Below, in pieces: positions 39,580 through 48,460 of a DNA stretch of 64,000 nt. Under the pieces are notes generated by a model, which was not told where the DNA came from, ran no database searches, and worked only from the letters and a program-made list of their open reading frames with translations. The position numbers and the translations under genes were made by a program. The stretch is from Aurantiochytrium sp. KH105 (Eukaryota > Sar > Bigyra > Thraustochytrida > Thraustochytriidae): NCBI GenBank assembly GCA_003116975.1, contig BGKB01000034.1:186001-250000 (forward strand), written 5' to 3'. Within the stretch, counting starts at the first letter, position 1. Each line of letters begins with the position of its first letter.

Positions 39580-42500
39580 CTAACGATACAGACGCTCCGT
39601 AAGGCGGTGGCCAACGTGCTTGATCCGTCCAGAGCGCTTACGAGCCTTTTTGGAGTGCTTGGATCGATGGATCGCCTTGGCAATCGTCAGCGTGTGCTTC
39701 CAAGCGTGCGGATCCGGAGGAATAAGGCCGTCCTCGGTTGGAATCTCGAGCCATTTGCAGCGCGTGCGGAGAATGCGAACATACCGCTCATGAATCTTAA
39801 AATTCTGCGCCTTCATGAAGCGGAGCATGTCAAGAGACTCGTCGATGCGATCGTTCTTGGCAAGATATTGCACCAAATAGCCAGCGGTATCCGGGTGGAT
39901 CTTCTTCGGACCTCCAAGCTTGGTCAGCGACTCTTCAAACAAATCAAGAGCCTTGTCCATTTTTGTCCTCCGCGCGTACATCTTGATCATTGACAGGTAA
40001 GTGTACTTGTCTGGCGCCACGTCGTACTGCGTGTAAAGCGAGTCGAACAGCTCTTCCGCGGCCAACATCCGAAGACCCGAGGCGTGCACAGCCAGATAAT
40101 TGTTCAAAAGATTGACGTCTGGTGTGATGCCATCGCTGAGGGCCTTGGAAAATGCTGCATCAGCACGCGCGTACATATGAGCCCGATCGCTCTTGAAGTT
40201 CTCGCGTTCAGGCACGTCGGGAAGAAGCGCTTGATTGCTCATGTCCACGAGCTCGGCAGAATCCTCGTCAAATGCCGAATCGTTCGAGGCCGCCCACACG
40301 CGTTGCAGTGTCTCACGCGGGTCCTTGTCACGTGCTATTTCACCTGGATTGCCTGACGGGCTCTCGTCTTCGCCCGAGGTCGACCACTTTTGCTGTTTCG
40401 CCTTCTCAAGCTTGGCGGAAGCCTCGCGAACAAGCTGATCAAACTCTTCGTCTGTCATTTCCACATCGTCCTCATCCTCGTCAAAGTCAGAGTCCTCGTC
40501 ACTTTCAAAGTGACCGTCTTCGTTGTCGTCGTCGTCATCAAGAGGCACACCATATCGCTCAATGTCTTGCAAATCTTCGCGGTCCACCATTGCCAGTACC
40601 TCTTCAGGAAGTTTATGCTTGTTGGAGCGCACAAACTTGAGATGCTCACGCAGCTCCTCTTCCGGCATGTTGCACACTCTGAATTGCGCCTCGCGCTTGC
40701 CAAGACCGTGCGTGCGCAGCGTCGCAACCAAGAGTGAGACATCTGGCACACCAAGACGAGCACGGCCAGAGGGGATCGGTTCAGTAGGGGTCTTGCCCTC
40801 GAGCGCAGCCATGAGGTCGTCAAGCGTGTCGAACTCCGCGACATCGTTTGCGTCGGCCATCGCCATAGATTCCTCGTCTGGAGGACTGTCAAGAGGGCCG
40901 AAAACTTCGCCCTCGTCCGCCATCGAGCGGGCCATACGATCCCTATTGTACCCGATCGCAGAGAACTCCTTGACCATGCGATTCTTTGTCGTCGGGCTCG
41001 CTTGGAGACCAAGAAGGTCGTATACAGCCTCAGGATCCTTCTCCGGGTCGACCGGAGTCAGTAACGAGTCAGGGAGATCCATTTGCTGCGCCAGCTCTTG
41101 GCGCTTTTCCAGAGGTAGATTACTTGTTTGCGGTCTCGCCATAATTTCTTGCAAACCGGGAGTCGCTTGCTGCTCCTCTTCACGCCACATCAACGGCATC
41201 TCCAGCCCCATTTCGCGCGCGCCAGGACCAAAAGACATGATTTGGTCTGCATCAAGGTAGTCTTCTTCCTGCCCATCGCTTGTGCCATCAAGGCTGGTCG
41301 TGTGAAGAGGCAGACTGCGCGCCTGCGCACCTTCAATCGATGCGTTTCGCATAGCGCGTTGCTGCGCAATGAGCGGAATTTCGCTTCCGTGTGCCAAAAG
41401 TTGTTCCTTTTGCAATTGCTTCAAAAAGTATGGACGATCCTCAATATGAAGGTCTGCGAAGGCCTCATGCCATAGTCCATCCGCCTTGGCATTGGCGTCA
41501 GCAGCCTCGTGCTCTTGCGAGGACTTAATGAGTAGTTTGTCGTAGTGCGGGTTAAAGTAGGCATCGGAGGGGAGATACTTGAGGAGGCGAATCAGGTCGC
41601 GAGCTTGATCGTATGGCTCGAGGGGCTGGTAGTCGCGGGGCTTGTTTTTTTCCCAATAATCCACCTTGGGCTTGGCGGAGACCTCGTCCGAAGCAATCAC
41701 TCTGTACACGGCCAAAAGGCTCGAGTAGGCCATCGCGTCCGGGATGACGCCATCATTCTGTACACAGTCGAGCCAAATCTCCTCCGCGAGCTCCCAGTCT
41801 CGGAGTGTTTGGCATGCGTTGATCAGGATTGAAAGCGTCACATCATTGCAAGGAAGATGGTGCGTGTATCGCATGGTCTTGTAAATATCAAAGACGTGAT
41901 GCGCATTGTCTGCGTCCCGTGCGCACGCTTGCATGGCGTAATGGTACACATCGCGGACCATGATCACCTCACGCCGGTCGTGCACATTTCCCATATCGTT
42001 CATCCGGAGCGCGCCCATGTCCAGCACTCCGGCCTCGAACTCTCCGAGCTGGCGGCGTGCTTTGAAGCCATTCCGCTCAGCTGCAGCAAGCCGAAGGAGA
42101 CTCCTGTTGAGCTGGATATCTTCCTCGAACTCGAATCGCATGCTAAGCGCGTCCCAAATGCCTCGCGCACGGACGTGAAGTCGATTCCTGCACAGACCAT
42201 CGACCAGGGCGCAAACTTGGGGCACAGTCGGCTCGCGATCGCGCTGGATGACCAACTCGTTGAGAATATCTGCCGCCTCGTGCACCTTGGCATTGCCGGC
42301 GAGCACGGAGATGATTGCTTCGATGCCACTATTGGCCATTGACATCTCGCCTGCTTCCTCGAGAACCTCGACCATGCCAACAGCAGCGTCAATATTCCCA
42401 TTGCGCACTTCGAGTTCAATTTGTTGTCTGGCAATGTCGGAGAGTACTTGGGCCTTGCGATCCGTGGGTACCAAGCCAAGCGCGGCATTTTTTTCGAAAG

Positions 42501-43221
42501 CTTCCTCAATCTTCCCAGGGAGGTTCTGTGACTTGTTTGCGAGCGCGCCGAGAATATCGCGCCGGTTGATGGGAACGATGCCATCTTCGTCGTCGAGAGG
42601 ATCTGGGCCGGCAGAAAGACGTGGGCGGCGGCGCGCATGGGATTTTTGTTGAATTTCCTCCATTTTTCGTGCGAAATCCTCCTCTTCTGCAAGCGTCGTA
42701 TCTCCGGGCAATGGGTTCCAGGCATTGGGCTCATTGATTCTGCTAAAGTCTGGGTTGGGCGAGAGAAGTTGTCGCATCAGCTCGGCGTCCATGACCATCT
42801 CCTTCATATTGTCCGGGTCGAAGAGCTCCCTTGTCTCCGACAGTTGGCCCAGTGGAGTCTCGTAGTCGCGGCGCGCCTTTCTGCCGCGCATGTTGAGCGG
42901 ATCCTCTTGAGGTCCACGTGTCGGGCGCTGCTTGTACGATTTGACTTGGCGTTTACGCCTCGGTTTTCCGGCTTTGTAGCCCCGCGTCTGCGTCTGCGTC
43001 TGCATCTGCGTCTGCATTTGTGTCTGCACTTGCTGCAATTGCCATCTGTCACCGTCCACGGACAAGAGGCCATTCGCGCGAACGACAGCGGCACTGCTTC
43101 GTGCGAGTCGTGGGCCGCCGTGGTGTCGAAGTCGCGTTCCGAGTGCCGCGAACCGCATCATCTTGGCCACGAGATGTCGACCGGCCTCTTTGGCCTTGCC
43201 GCCGACGTGCGCAGCGGCCAC
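39580..43221 (-). CDS. Pentatricopeptide repeat (PPR) protein, probably mitochondrial
   Basis: The protein has 1213 residues. The N-terminus is rich in Arg, Ala and His with almost no acidic residues (KMMRFAALGTRLRHHGGPRL), typical of a mitochondrial presequence. A second Met about 20 residues in could be the true start. Residues 66-80 are a Gln-Thr/Gln-Met repeat. PPR-like helical pairs occur at about 260-520 (YHYAMQACARDADNAHHVFD, VTLSILINACQTLRDWELAE) and again near 1020-1160 (YTYLSMIKMYARRTKMDKAL). An acidic insertion (about 890-930) separates the blocks. The C-terminal 40 residues are strongly basic. PPR proteins bind organelle RNA; the RNA target, or a possible mitoribosome role, cannot be read here. 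Confidence 0.83.
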   Translation of the reverse strand: MAAAHVGGKAKEAGRHLVAKMMRFAALGTRLRHHGGPRLARSSAAVVRANGLLSVDGDRWQLQQVQTQMQTQMQTQTQTRGYKAGKPRRKRQVKSYKQRPTRGPQEDPLNMRGRKARRDYETPLGQLSETRELFDPDNMKEMVMDAELMRQLLSPNPDFSRINEPNAWNPLPGDTTLAEEEDFARKMEEIQQKSHARRRPRLSAGPDPLDDEDGIVPINRRDILGALANKSQNLPGKIEEAFEKNAALGLVPTDRKAQVLSDIARQQIELEVRNGNIDAAVGMVEVLEEAGEMSMANSGIEAIISVLAGNAKVHEAADILNELVIQRDREPTVPQVCALVDGLCRNRLHVRARGIWDALSMRFEFEEDIQLNRSLLRLAAAERNGFKARRQLGEFEAGVLDMGALRMNDMGNVHDRREVIMVRDVYHYAMQACARDADNAHHVFDIYKTMRYTHHLPCNDVTLSILINACQTLRDWELAEEIWLDCVQNDGVIPDAMAYSSLLAVYRVIASDEVSAKPKVDYWEKNKPRDYQPLEPYDQARDLIRLLKYLPSDAYFNPHYDKLLIKSSQEHEAADANAKADGLWHEAFADLHIEDRPYFLKQLQKEQLLAHGSEIPLIAQQRAMRNASIEGAQARSLPLHTTSLDGTSDGQEEDYLDADQIMSFGPGAREMGLEMPLMWREEEQQATPGLQEIMARPQTSNLPLEKRQELAQQMDLPDSLLTPVDPEKDPEAVYDLLGLQASPTTKNRMVKEFSAIGYNRDRMARSMADEGEVFGPLDSPPDEESMAMADANDVAEFDTLDDLMAALEGKTPTEPIPSGRARLGVPDVSLLVATLRTHGLGKREAQFRVCNMPEEELREHLKFVRSNKHKLPEEVLAMVDREDLQDIERYGVPLDDDDDNEDGHFESDEDSDFDEDEDDVEMTDEEFDQLVREASAKLEKAKQQKWSTSGEDESPSGNPGEIARDKDPRETLQRVWAASNDSAFDEDSAELVDMSNQALLPDVPERENFKSDRAHMYARADAAFSKALSDGITPDVNLLNNYLAVHASGLRMLAAEELFDSLYTQYDVAPDKYTYLSMIKMYARRTKMDKALDLFEESLTKLGGPKKIHPDTAGYLVQYLAKNDRIDESLDMLRFMKAQNFKIHERYVRILRTRCKWLEIPTEDGLIPPDPHAWKHTLTIAKAIHRSKHSKKARKRSGRIKHVGHRLTERLYR

Positions 43222-43638
43222 CGAGGGCGTCGACTACGCGGAGCTTGTTTCTCTCCGCCCGATCACCTCGTCCTCGCCGCGCTCCTCGCGGCTAAGCGTG
43301 TGCGAGTTCGCGCTTTGTCTCCAGTCGCGCGGCCGGCCACCCATCGTATTCCGCACTTGCGTCGTAAAAACTCTATTCAACGCCGCGCATTCTTCACTTT
43401 GTTGATACCTAAAGATGGACTCGAGTCTTCGCGCGCCTGGAGCTATCTATCTGGGACTCTTTTCGTTTAGCTTGACTGTAAGAGAGGGGACGAGACAACA
43501 GATGGGGATGGAGACAATTGATGTCCAAGTAACAAGGATTTTCGAACATCGCTTCTTGATCATAGACGCACTTTCATGTGCATCGAGCGAATCAAGGATG
43601 AAGAAGAAGAAACCCGTGGAAAAAAGAAAAAAGAAAAA
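43222..43638. other. Intergenic between two minus-strand genes
   Basis: It holds the PPR promoter and the 3' flank of the bromodomain gene. No further gene is seen. Confidence 0.55.
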
Positions 43639-45618
43639 CTATTCAGAGGCAGAAGAAGACTGCAGTAGGTTTGCAACTCCGGCTTGCATGCCGGAAACGC
43701 CCGCTTGTACCAGCGCCAGAAGCTTGTCAATCCGTGCGTGCGCACGCTCAAGTTCGCCTTGGAGGCGAATAATCTCCGCTTCCGGATCAATGTTTGGAGG
43801 ACGGCCAACGCGACCCGGGCGTGCAGACCCAGGTCGCTTGAGCCCACTGCTGGTGGACAAGGTCGAGAATCGCGGACTGTCGACGCCATTGCGGCGCGGA
43901 ACATAGTTCGGATCGTCGTTTGCATCACTTTTTCGGGCGCTGGACTTGGCGCCAGTACCCGTCCCGGCAACCTTTGCGACAGGAGATTTGACGAGGTTCG
44001 AGGAGCGACTCTTGGACTCAAAGGTGAAGCTGGATTGAGGAATATCGAGCCGAAGCTGAAAGGCGGTTTGCGTGAGAACTTCGACGGACTGGGAGGCGAG
44101 CTGCGTCGCACGGTCGTGAACCACATGCGCAGCAGGATTAAAGAAGAGTGCGTTTTGCCAAATTTGGTAAATGTCCTTTGTGACGGCCATAAAGAGCGAC
44201 TCCGGAGAGGTGCTCGGGTACTTGCCTTCCTCGAGGAGCTCCGACACGGTTTGGAGATCCATTGGCCGCGAAACGGTCTCATAGTAGCCTGGCTCGTCCT
44301 TGGGCACGGGGCTGCAAAACCACTCGTCTTCGTCAGCCTCCATGAGCTGGTCAATAATGGCGGCAAGCATTGATGTGGTCACTGCAACAGTGGGTCGTTC
44401 CCGTTCAAACTCTGTAATGAGCTTTGCAGAGGGGATGCTAGCGAGCTGCATGGCGTTCACCGCGAGCGTCTGCGCGTAGATCGAGTCTCTGGACAGCTTG
44501 ATTCCAGGCTGCCTGCTGCGGAGCTCATCGCAGAACTTGGACCACCCCATATTCATAATGTTCATGAACATGTTGGCCGCCTTGGTGCTGAGCCTGCCCA
44601 CCGTAACAGGCTGGATGTTGCACTGGCGAAGTTCCTCATTCATTTTATCCATGGCCAAACCCGCGATTGCCCCGCTTTGACTCATGGAACGCCGAGGCGC
44701 GACCTTGTTGGCGCCGTCCTTTTCTGTCTTGAGCCTTTTAGGCGTGCGACTGTCGGCACTGAGCGTGGCGGGGGATCCGGAAGCGCCACTGGAGCTGCTC
44801 CCACCGCTATCATCATCCGCGATACCGCGTCCACTTGACTGATTGGGCGCCGCCTGCGTGTTCACCGAAAGGCCTTGCGACTTGTTCAGGCCAGCACCCT
44901 TGCTGGCCTCGCCAAGCTGGCCCGCTTCATCCAGTGGTTTGGTATGAGTTGGAACACTTCGGATCACAATGCGTTCCATGCTTCGCAAATGGTCAAGATT
45001 GTGTTTCGGCGGATTTCGCGTCTCAAAGCACTCCTTGCAGAGATCAAAGTCCTGACACACGTGGCAATGATACCTCATATCCCGCAGAGGTTGTTTGCCG
45101 CATGAGTCGCATCCATAGACGAGCTGGTCCTCCATGCCGCTGGGGAGACTGCCGCTGAGACTCTCCGAGCTTTGCGGCCCGCCGTGCGCCGGGCCGCTGG
45201 CGCTGCGACCAAAGACCGGGCTCGATGCCTTTCGCTTCATGCCGCTTGTGCTTCCGGGTCCGCTGTTGCTGGGGCCCATCTGCTGTGCAAAATTCCCTCC
45301 GACGCCCCCGACGCTGCCTGGGACCGCACCAAAGCCCTGCATATTGGACCTGTAGGCGCCCGTGAGCGCCGACGCCGAGGCGATCGCCGCTGCTGCTGCT
45401 GCCGCTGCGTTGAACCTTTCGCCGCCCCCTGCGCGCATTTGTTCGTTCAACGCGCCACTGTTCATCATGAAGCTCGACGATCGGCCGCCCGTCGAAGGCT
45501 CGTCGCCTCCCGAGGTCTCGGAGACGGCCGTGTTGAGCGAGCTCTGCGAGACGTTGTTGTCGTCCAGGTACGAGGCGGCGAGGCCAGAGGAGCGTCTTGA
45601 CGGGTCCATGGTCTCCAA
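43639..45618 (-). CDS. ZZ-type zinc finger and bromodomain protein
   Basis: The protein has 659 residues. The N-terminal 160 residues are Ser/Gly/Ala-rich with a poly-Ala run. A ZZ finger lies at about 163-213: YGCDSCGKQPLRDMRYHC, then CQDFDLCKECFE and a closing HNLDH, giving the paired Cys/His ligands. A bromodomain lies at about 420-520: DEPGYYETVSRPMDLQTV, then DIYQIWQNALFFNPAAHVV, with the acetyl-lysine-binding Asn in FFNP. The C-terminus has a basic patch and a short coiled coil (IIRLQGELERAHARIDKLLA). It is presumably nuclear and reads acetylated chromatin. No acetyltransferase domain is present, so it is not a CBP/p300 enzyme despite sharing two of its modules. The start could be the first Met or the fourth residue. 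Confidence 0.88.
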   Translation of the reverse strand: METMDPSRRSSGLAASYLDDNNVSQSSLNTAVSETSGGDEPSTGGRSSSFMMNSGALNEQMRAGGGERFNAAAAAAAAIASASALTGAYRSNMQGFGAVPGSVGGVGGNFAQQMGPSNSGPGSTSGMKRKASSPVFGRSASGPAHGGPQSSESLSGSLPSGMEDQLVYGCDSCGKQPLRDMRYHCHVCQDFDLCKECFETRNPPKHNLDHLRSMERIVIRSVPTHTKPLDEAGQLGEASKGAGLNKSQGLSVNTQAAPNQSSGRGIADDDSGGSSSSGASGSPATLSADSRTPKRLKTEKDGANKVAPRRSMSQSGAIAGLAMDKMNEELRQCNIQPVTVGRLSTKAANMFMNIMNMGWSKFCDELRSRQPGIKLSRDSIYAQTLAVNAMQLASIPSAKLITEFERERPTVAVTTSMLAAIIDQLMEADEDEWFCSPVPKDEPGYYETVSRPMDLQTVSELLEEGKYPSTSPESLFMAVTKDIYQIWQNALFFNPAAHVVHDRATQLASQSVEVLTQTAFQLRLDIPQSSFTFESKSRSSNLVKSPVAKVAGTGTGAKSSARKSDANDDPNYVPRRNGVDSPRFSTLSTSSGLKRPGSARPGRVGRPPNIDPEAEIIRLQGELERAHARIDKLLALVQAGVSGMQAGVANLLQSSSASE

Positions 45619-45871
45619 AGAGCCGCCAAAAGTGGACCCTCGTCCTCCTTTTTGCTGCCGACGTACGCTTGCTCAGATCTGGAGCGCGAGGGGATCCCCA
45701 GAGGTCCCCCGCACGCGGCTCGAGGCGCCAGGATCCAGCTGTCGTTCGTTCGCGGCCCCTCCTCCTTTTTACACACACGCGACCGCGCCGCCAAGATGCG
45801 CGCGCTTCTTCGAGGCCGCGTCAGCGCCAGGTCTGCCGCGGCGCGGCGGTCGCCAGCGTCGCGCGCGTCCG

Positions 45872-45878
<7 letters not shown>

Positions 45879-45912
<34 letters not shown>

Positions 45913-45918
45913 TCGGCG
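45879..45918. repeat. (TCCTCG)n hexanucleotide repeat
   Basis: About six TCCTCG units lie in tandem in the upstream region of the bromodomain gene. Confidence 0.85.
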
Positions 45919-48003
45919 AGGGCGGGGCGCGAGAAAATCCGCCTCCGCCGCCGCCGATGGCGGGGCAGACGCGCGCGGCGCCCGCTCGCAGGCGCGCGCG
46001 CCCGACCGCGCGCACGGGCCGCCCGGCCGCCGCGGCGCGCTCGCTCGCCCGCCGCGCGCAAGTCCGCGTCGGAGTCGCGCTCGAGGTCGTGGAAGTAGTC
46101 GTAGTAGTTATGACGGCCTCCGGCACCAAACCCTCTGCGCGCGCCCGCCTTAACCCGCCGCCCATACTAGGCATGGGGACGGACGGGATCCGTCTCTTAG
46201 CGGTCTGCGCGGGGCAGAGGCCGGGTGCGCGCGGCCGCCTTAAGGGATACAGCTGGAGGAGGACGAGGAGGACGACGAGGAGGAGGAGGACGAGGAGGAG
46301 GACGAGGAGAAGGCGTGCATTGGGTGTCATCGCGGTGGAGCAGGGCTGGGAGAAGATGAAGGGGTTTGGGGCTGCGTCGCGGTGCCGGGTTGGGGGGGGC
46401 GCGGGATGTTGGTGGGGGGTAGAGGATTTTCTGATTTTCCTGGGGCGAGGACGAGGACCAAATGGGATCGCGAGGGAGATGTTCGAGCATCTTTTGCAAG
46501 GGGGAAGAGGAAGAAGAGGAGGCCAAGGCTGGGATTTCAGCTTGCCACAGGCTGGATCAGTTTATGGATGGCTGTGGAAGATGATGGCTCAGCAATCGAC
46601 CGGGATGACGCGGGACTGACAGTGAATGAGAGCCGCGTCGGGGCTTCTTTGCCGCGCCAAGCAGCAGCAGCAGCAGCGGATTGGCAGAGGTGCTACAGGT
46701 CTGACTCGTTCGTGCCACTGTGCATGATACAGAATGGCCTCATTCTGTCAAGCGGCATCGTTGCTTGGCCTCGTTCTTCTGTCAGCCTCGCCCAGCGCCT
46801 TGCAAGCTTCAGCCAGCTAGCCAGCCCTTTATGCAGCAACATCTGCAGGAGATAATGGACTCTCTCGTGCGTGCAGCCCTCCTCGCCCACCTCCTGGTCC
46901 TCTTTGTCTCTCAGCCCAGAGCAGAGACCGACCGTGGTGTTGATTTTTCCCTCGCCACTACCTGTCAGCCCCAATGGCCCCTCCCTGCCAGCTCACTCCG
47001 TGCCGGCTGCAGCATGCGCATGCGCGTGCTCGTTCTGCTCGGTCCCGCCGCACACGTCAGCAACCACCAGCCGCGCGACTGCAAGCAAGTGCAACACGCC
47101 CCTTCATCGCCAGCCCGAGCGCACCGTCTCGTCCATGCACGTCTCGTGCGATGCGTCCTTTTCAACGCAGTCGTCAGCGTTCTTCTCGTCGACGGTGTCA
47201 GAAAGTCCATCCTCCTGACGCTGTCCTCGCCAAACTCCATCTCCGCGGCGAAGGTGGTGGATCAATCGCTCGCAGTCGCCGGCCAGGTCAATCTCGGCCG
47301 ACCGGGTCGATCGACGCGCCCAAGATCTCGGGCCTCCGTCTCCGTCTCCGACTCCGGCCCCGGCTCCGCCTCCATCCCGCAAAGCGCTGCGACATGGGGT
47401 CTCGCAAGCCGCCAAAGAAAAGACCCCGTGCCTTGCCGCAATGATTTTCGTTGTTGAGCAATCATTGATTGTTGCTCATGGTTCATGTCAATCAACCAGC
47501 CAATGATGGTGTGTGATGATAATCGTGAGCGACAGCGACTCGAAGTGAGTGTGTACGCGCTTGAAAGACCCGCTCTTTCAGAGCTATGCAAGATCGAATG
47601 CCTTCTTCACCTCACACCCAATCCGCAGCGGCCCCTCCCCTCGCGCTCGCGCTCCTCTCCGCCGCCGCCCTCGCCGCCCTCCCGCCGCGCAGCAGCCGTG
47701 CGTGCCGCAGCAGCGCCGCGCGAGCGGGCTCGCATCCCTCGCTCATCATCATCAATTTTTCCCCCCGCGCAGCACCGCGTTCTCTTCTCTTCGCCCGAGA
47801 GAGAACGGAGCTGGACCGCGGAACGTTCCATCGTTCTTTCCCCGGCTTCTCCCGTCCGGCGAGCGGAACGCAGAAAACACGCGCGGCTTTTCCTCTCCTC
47901 TCTCTCGGCTTTCCTTTCTTTTCTTTCTTTCTTTCTTTCTTCGCTGCTTGATCTGAGGAAGGACGGCGGCGCAGGCAGAGCGCATACCGACCGCGCGGGC
48001 GGC

Positions 48004-48034
<31 letters not shown>

Positions 48035-48156
48035 GGCTGCTGCGCTCCGCCTCCGCTGGGCGCGGCTGGGCGCGGCGCGGCTGGGCGCGGCTGGGCGCGG
48101 CCTGGCGCGGCGCGGCTGGGCGGGGCGAGTCGTCTCGCCTCGTTTCAAACATACAA

Positions 48157-48193
48157 CCATCCATCCATCCATCCATCCATCCATCCATCCATC
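48157..48193. repeat. (CCAT)n tetranucleotide microsatellite
   Basis: Nine CCAT units lie in tandem about 270 bases upstream of the bZIP start codon. Confidence 0.92.
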
Positions 48194-48460
48194 GCTCCAT
48201 CGACCGCGCCCTCGCGCGCCTCGTCGCGGTGCGTATCGTCGCGCGCGAGGACGGCGGCGGCGGCGCGGAGGAGGACGGCGGCGCGCGCAGGAAGAGCTGC
48301 GCCGCGGCGCGCGGCGGCGGCGCGAAGCTGCGCGGCGAGAGCGTCAGAAACGAGCGGGCCCGCGCCGAGGTGGACCCGAAGCGCCTCGAGCACAGCGCCT
48401 GCGAGGATACGTTTATTATAGAGGGGGCGAGGCGGCGCCGCGGGCCGCGCGCACGGTAGG

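Larger units (their letters stand above)
45619..48460. other. 2.8 kb gap, GC-rich, no convincing gene
   Basis: This divergent region lies between the bromodomain gene and the bZIP gene. Parts (45780-46330, 47600-48460) are so GC-rich that long frames exist on both strands; all are Arg-, Ser- or Pro-rich without domains. A hydrophobic N-terminus at 46855 (MDSLVRAALLAHLLVLFVSQ) looks like a signal peptide, but its continuation is unremarkable. A gene with several introns, or a non-coding RNA, could be hidden here. Confidence 0.4.

Noticed and set aside
45784..46098. Arg/Ser-rich small protein starting MRALLRGRVSARSAAARR
   Set aside because: It looks like a mitochondrial leader, but everything after it is poly-Ser from the TCCTCG repeat and Arg-rich GC artefact.
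46720..47457. 245-codon plus-strand frame
   Set aside because: Composition is plausible but there is no domain, and the equally open antisense frame shows no codon signal; kept only as a possible hidden gene.
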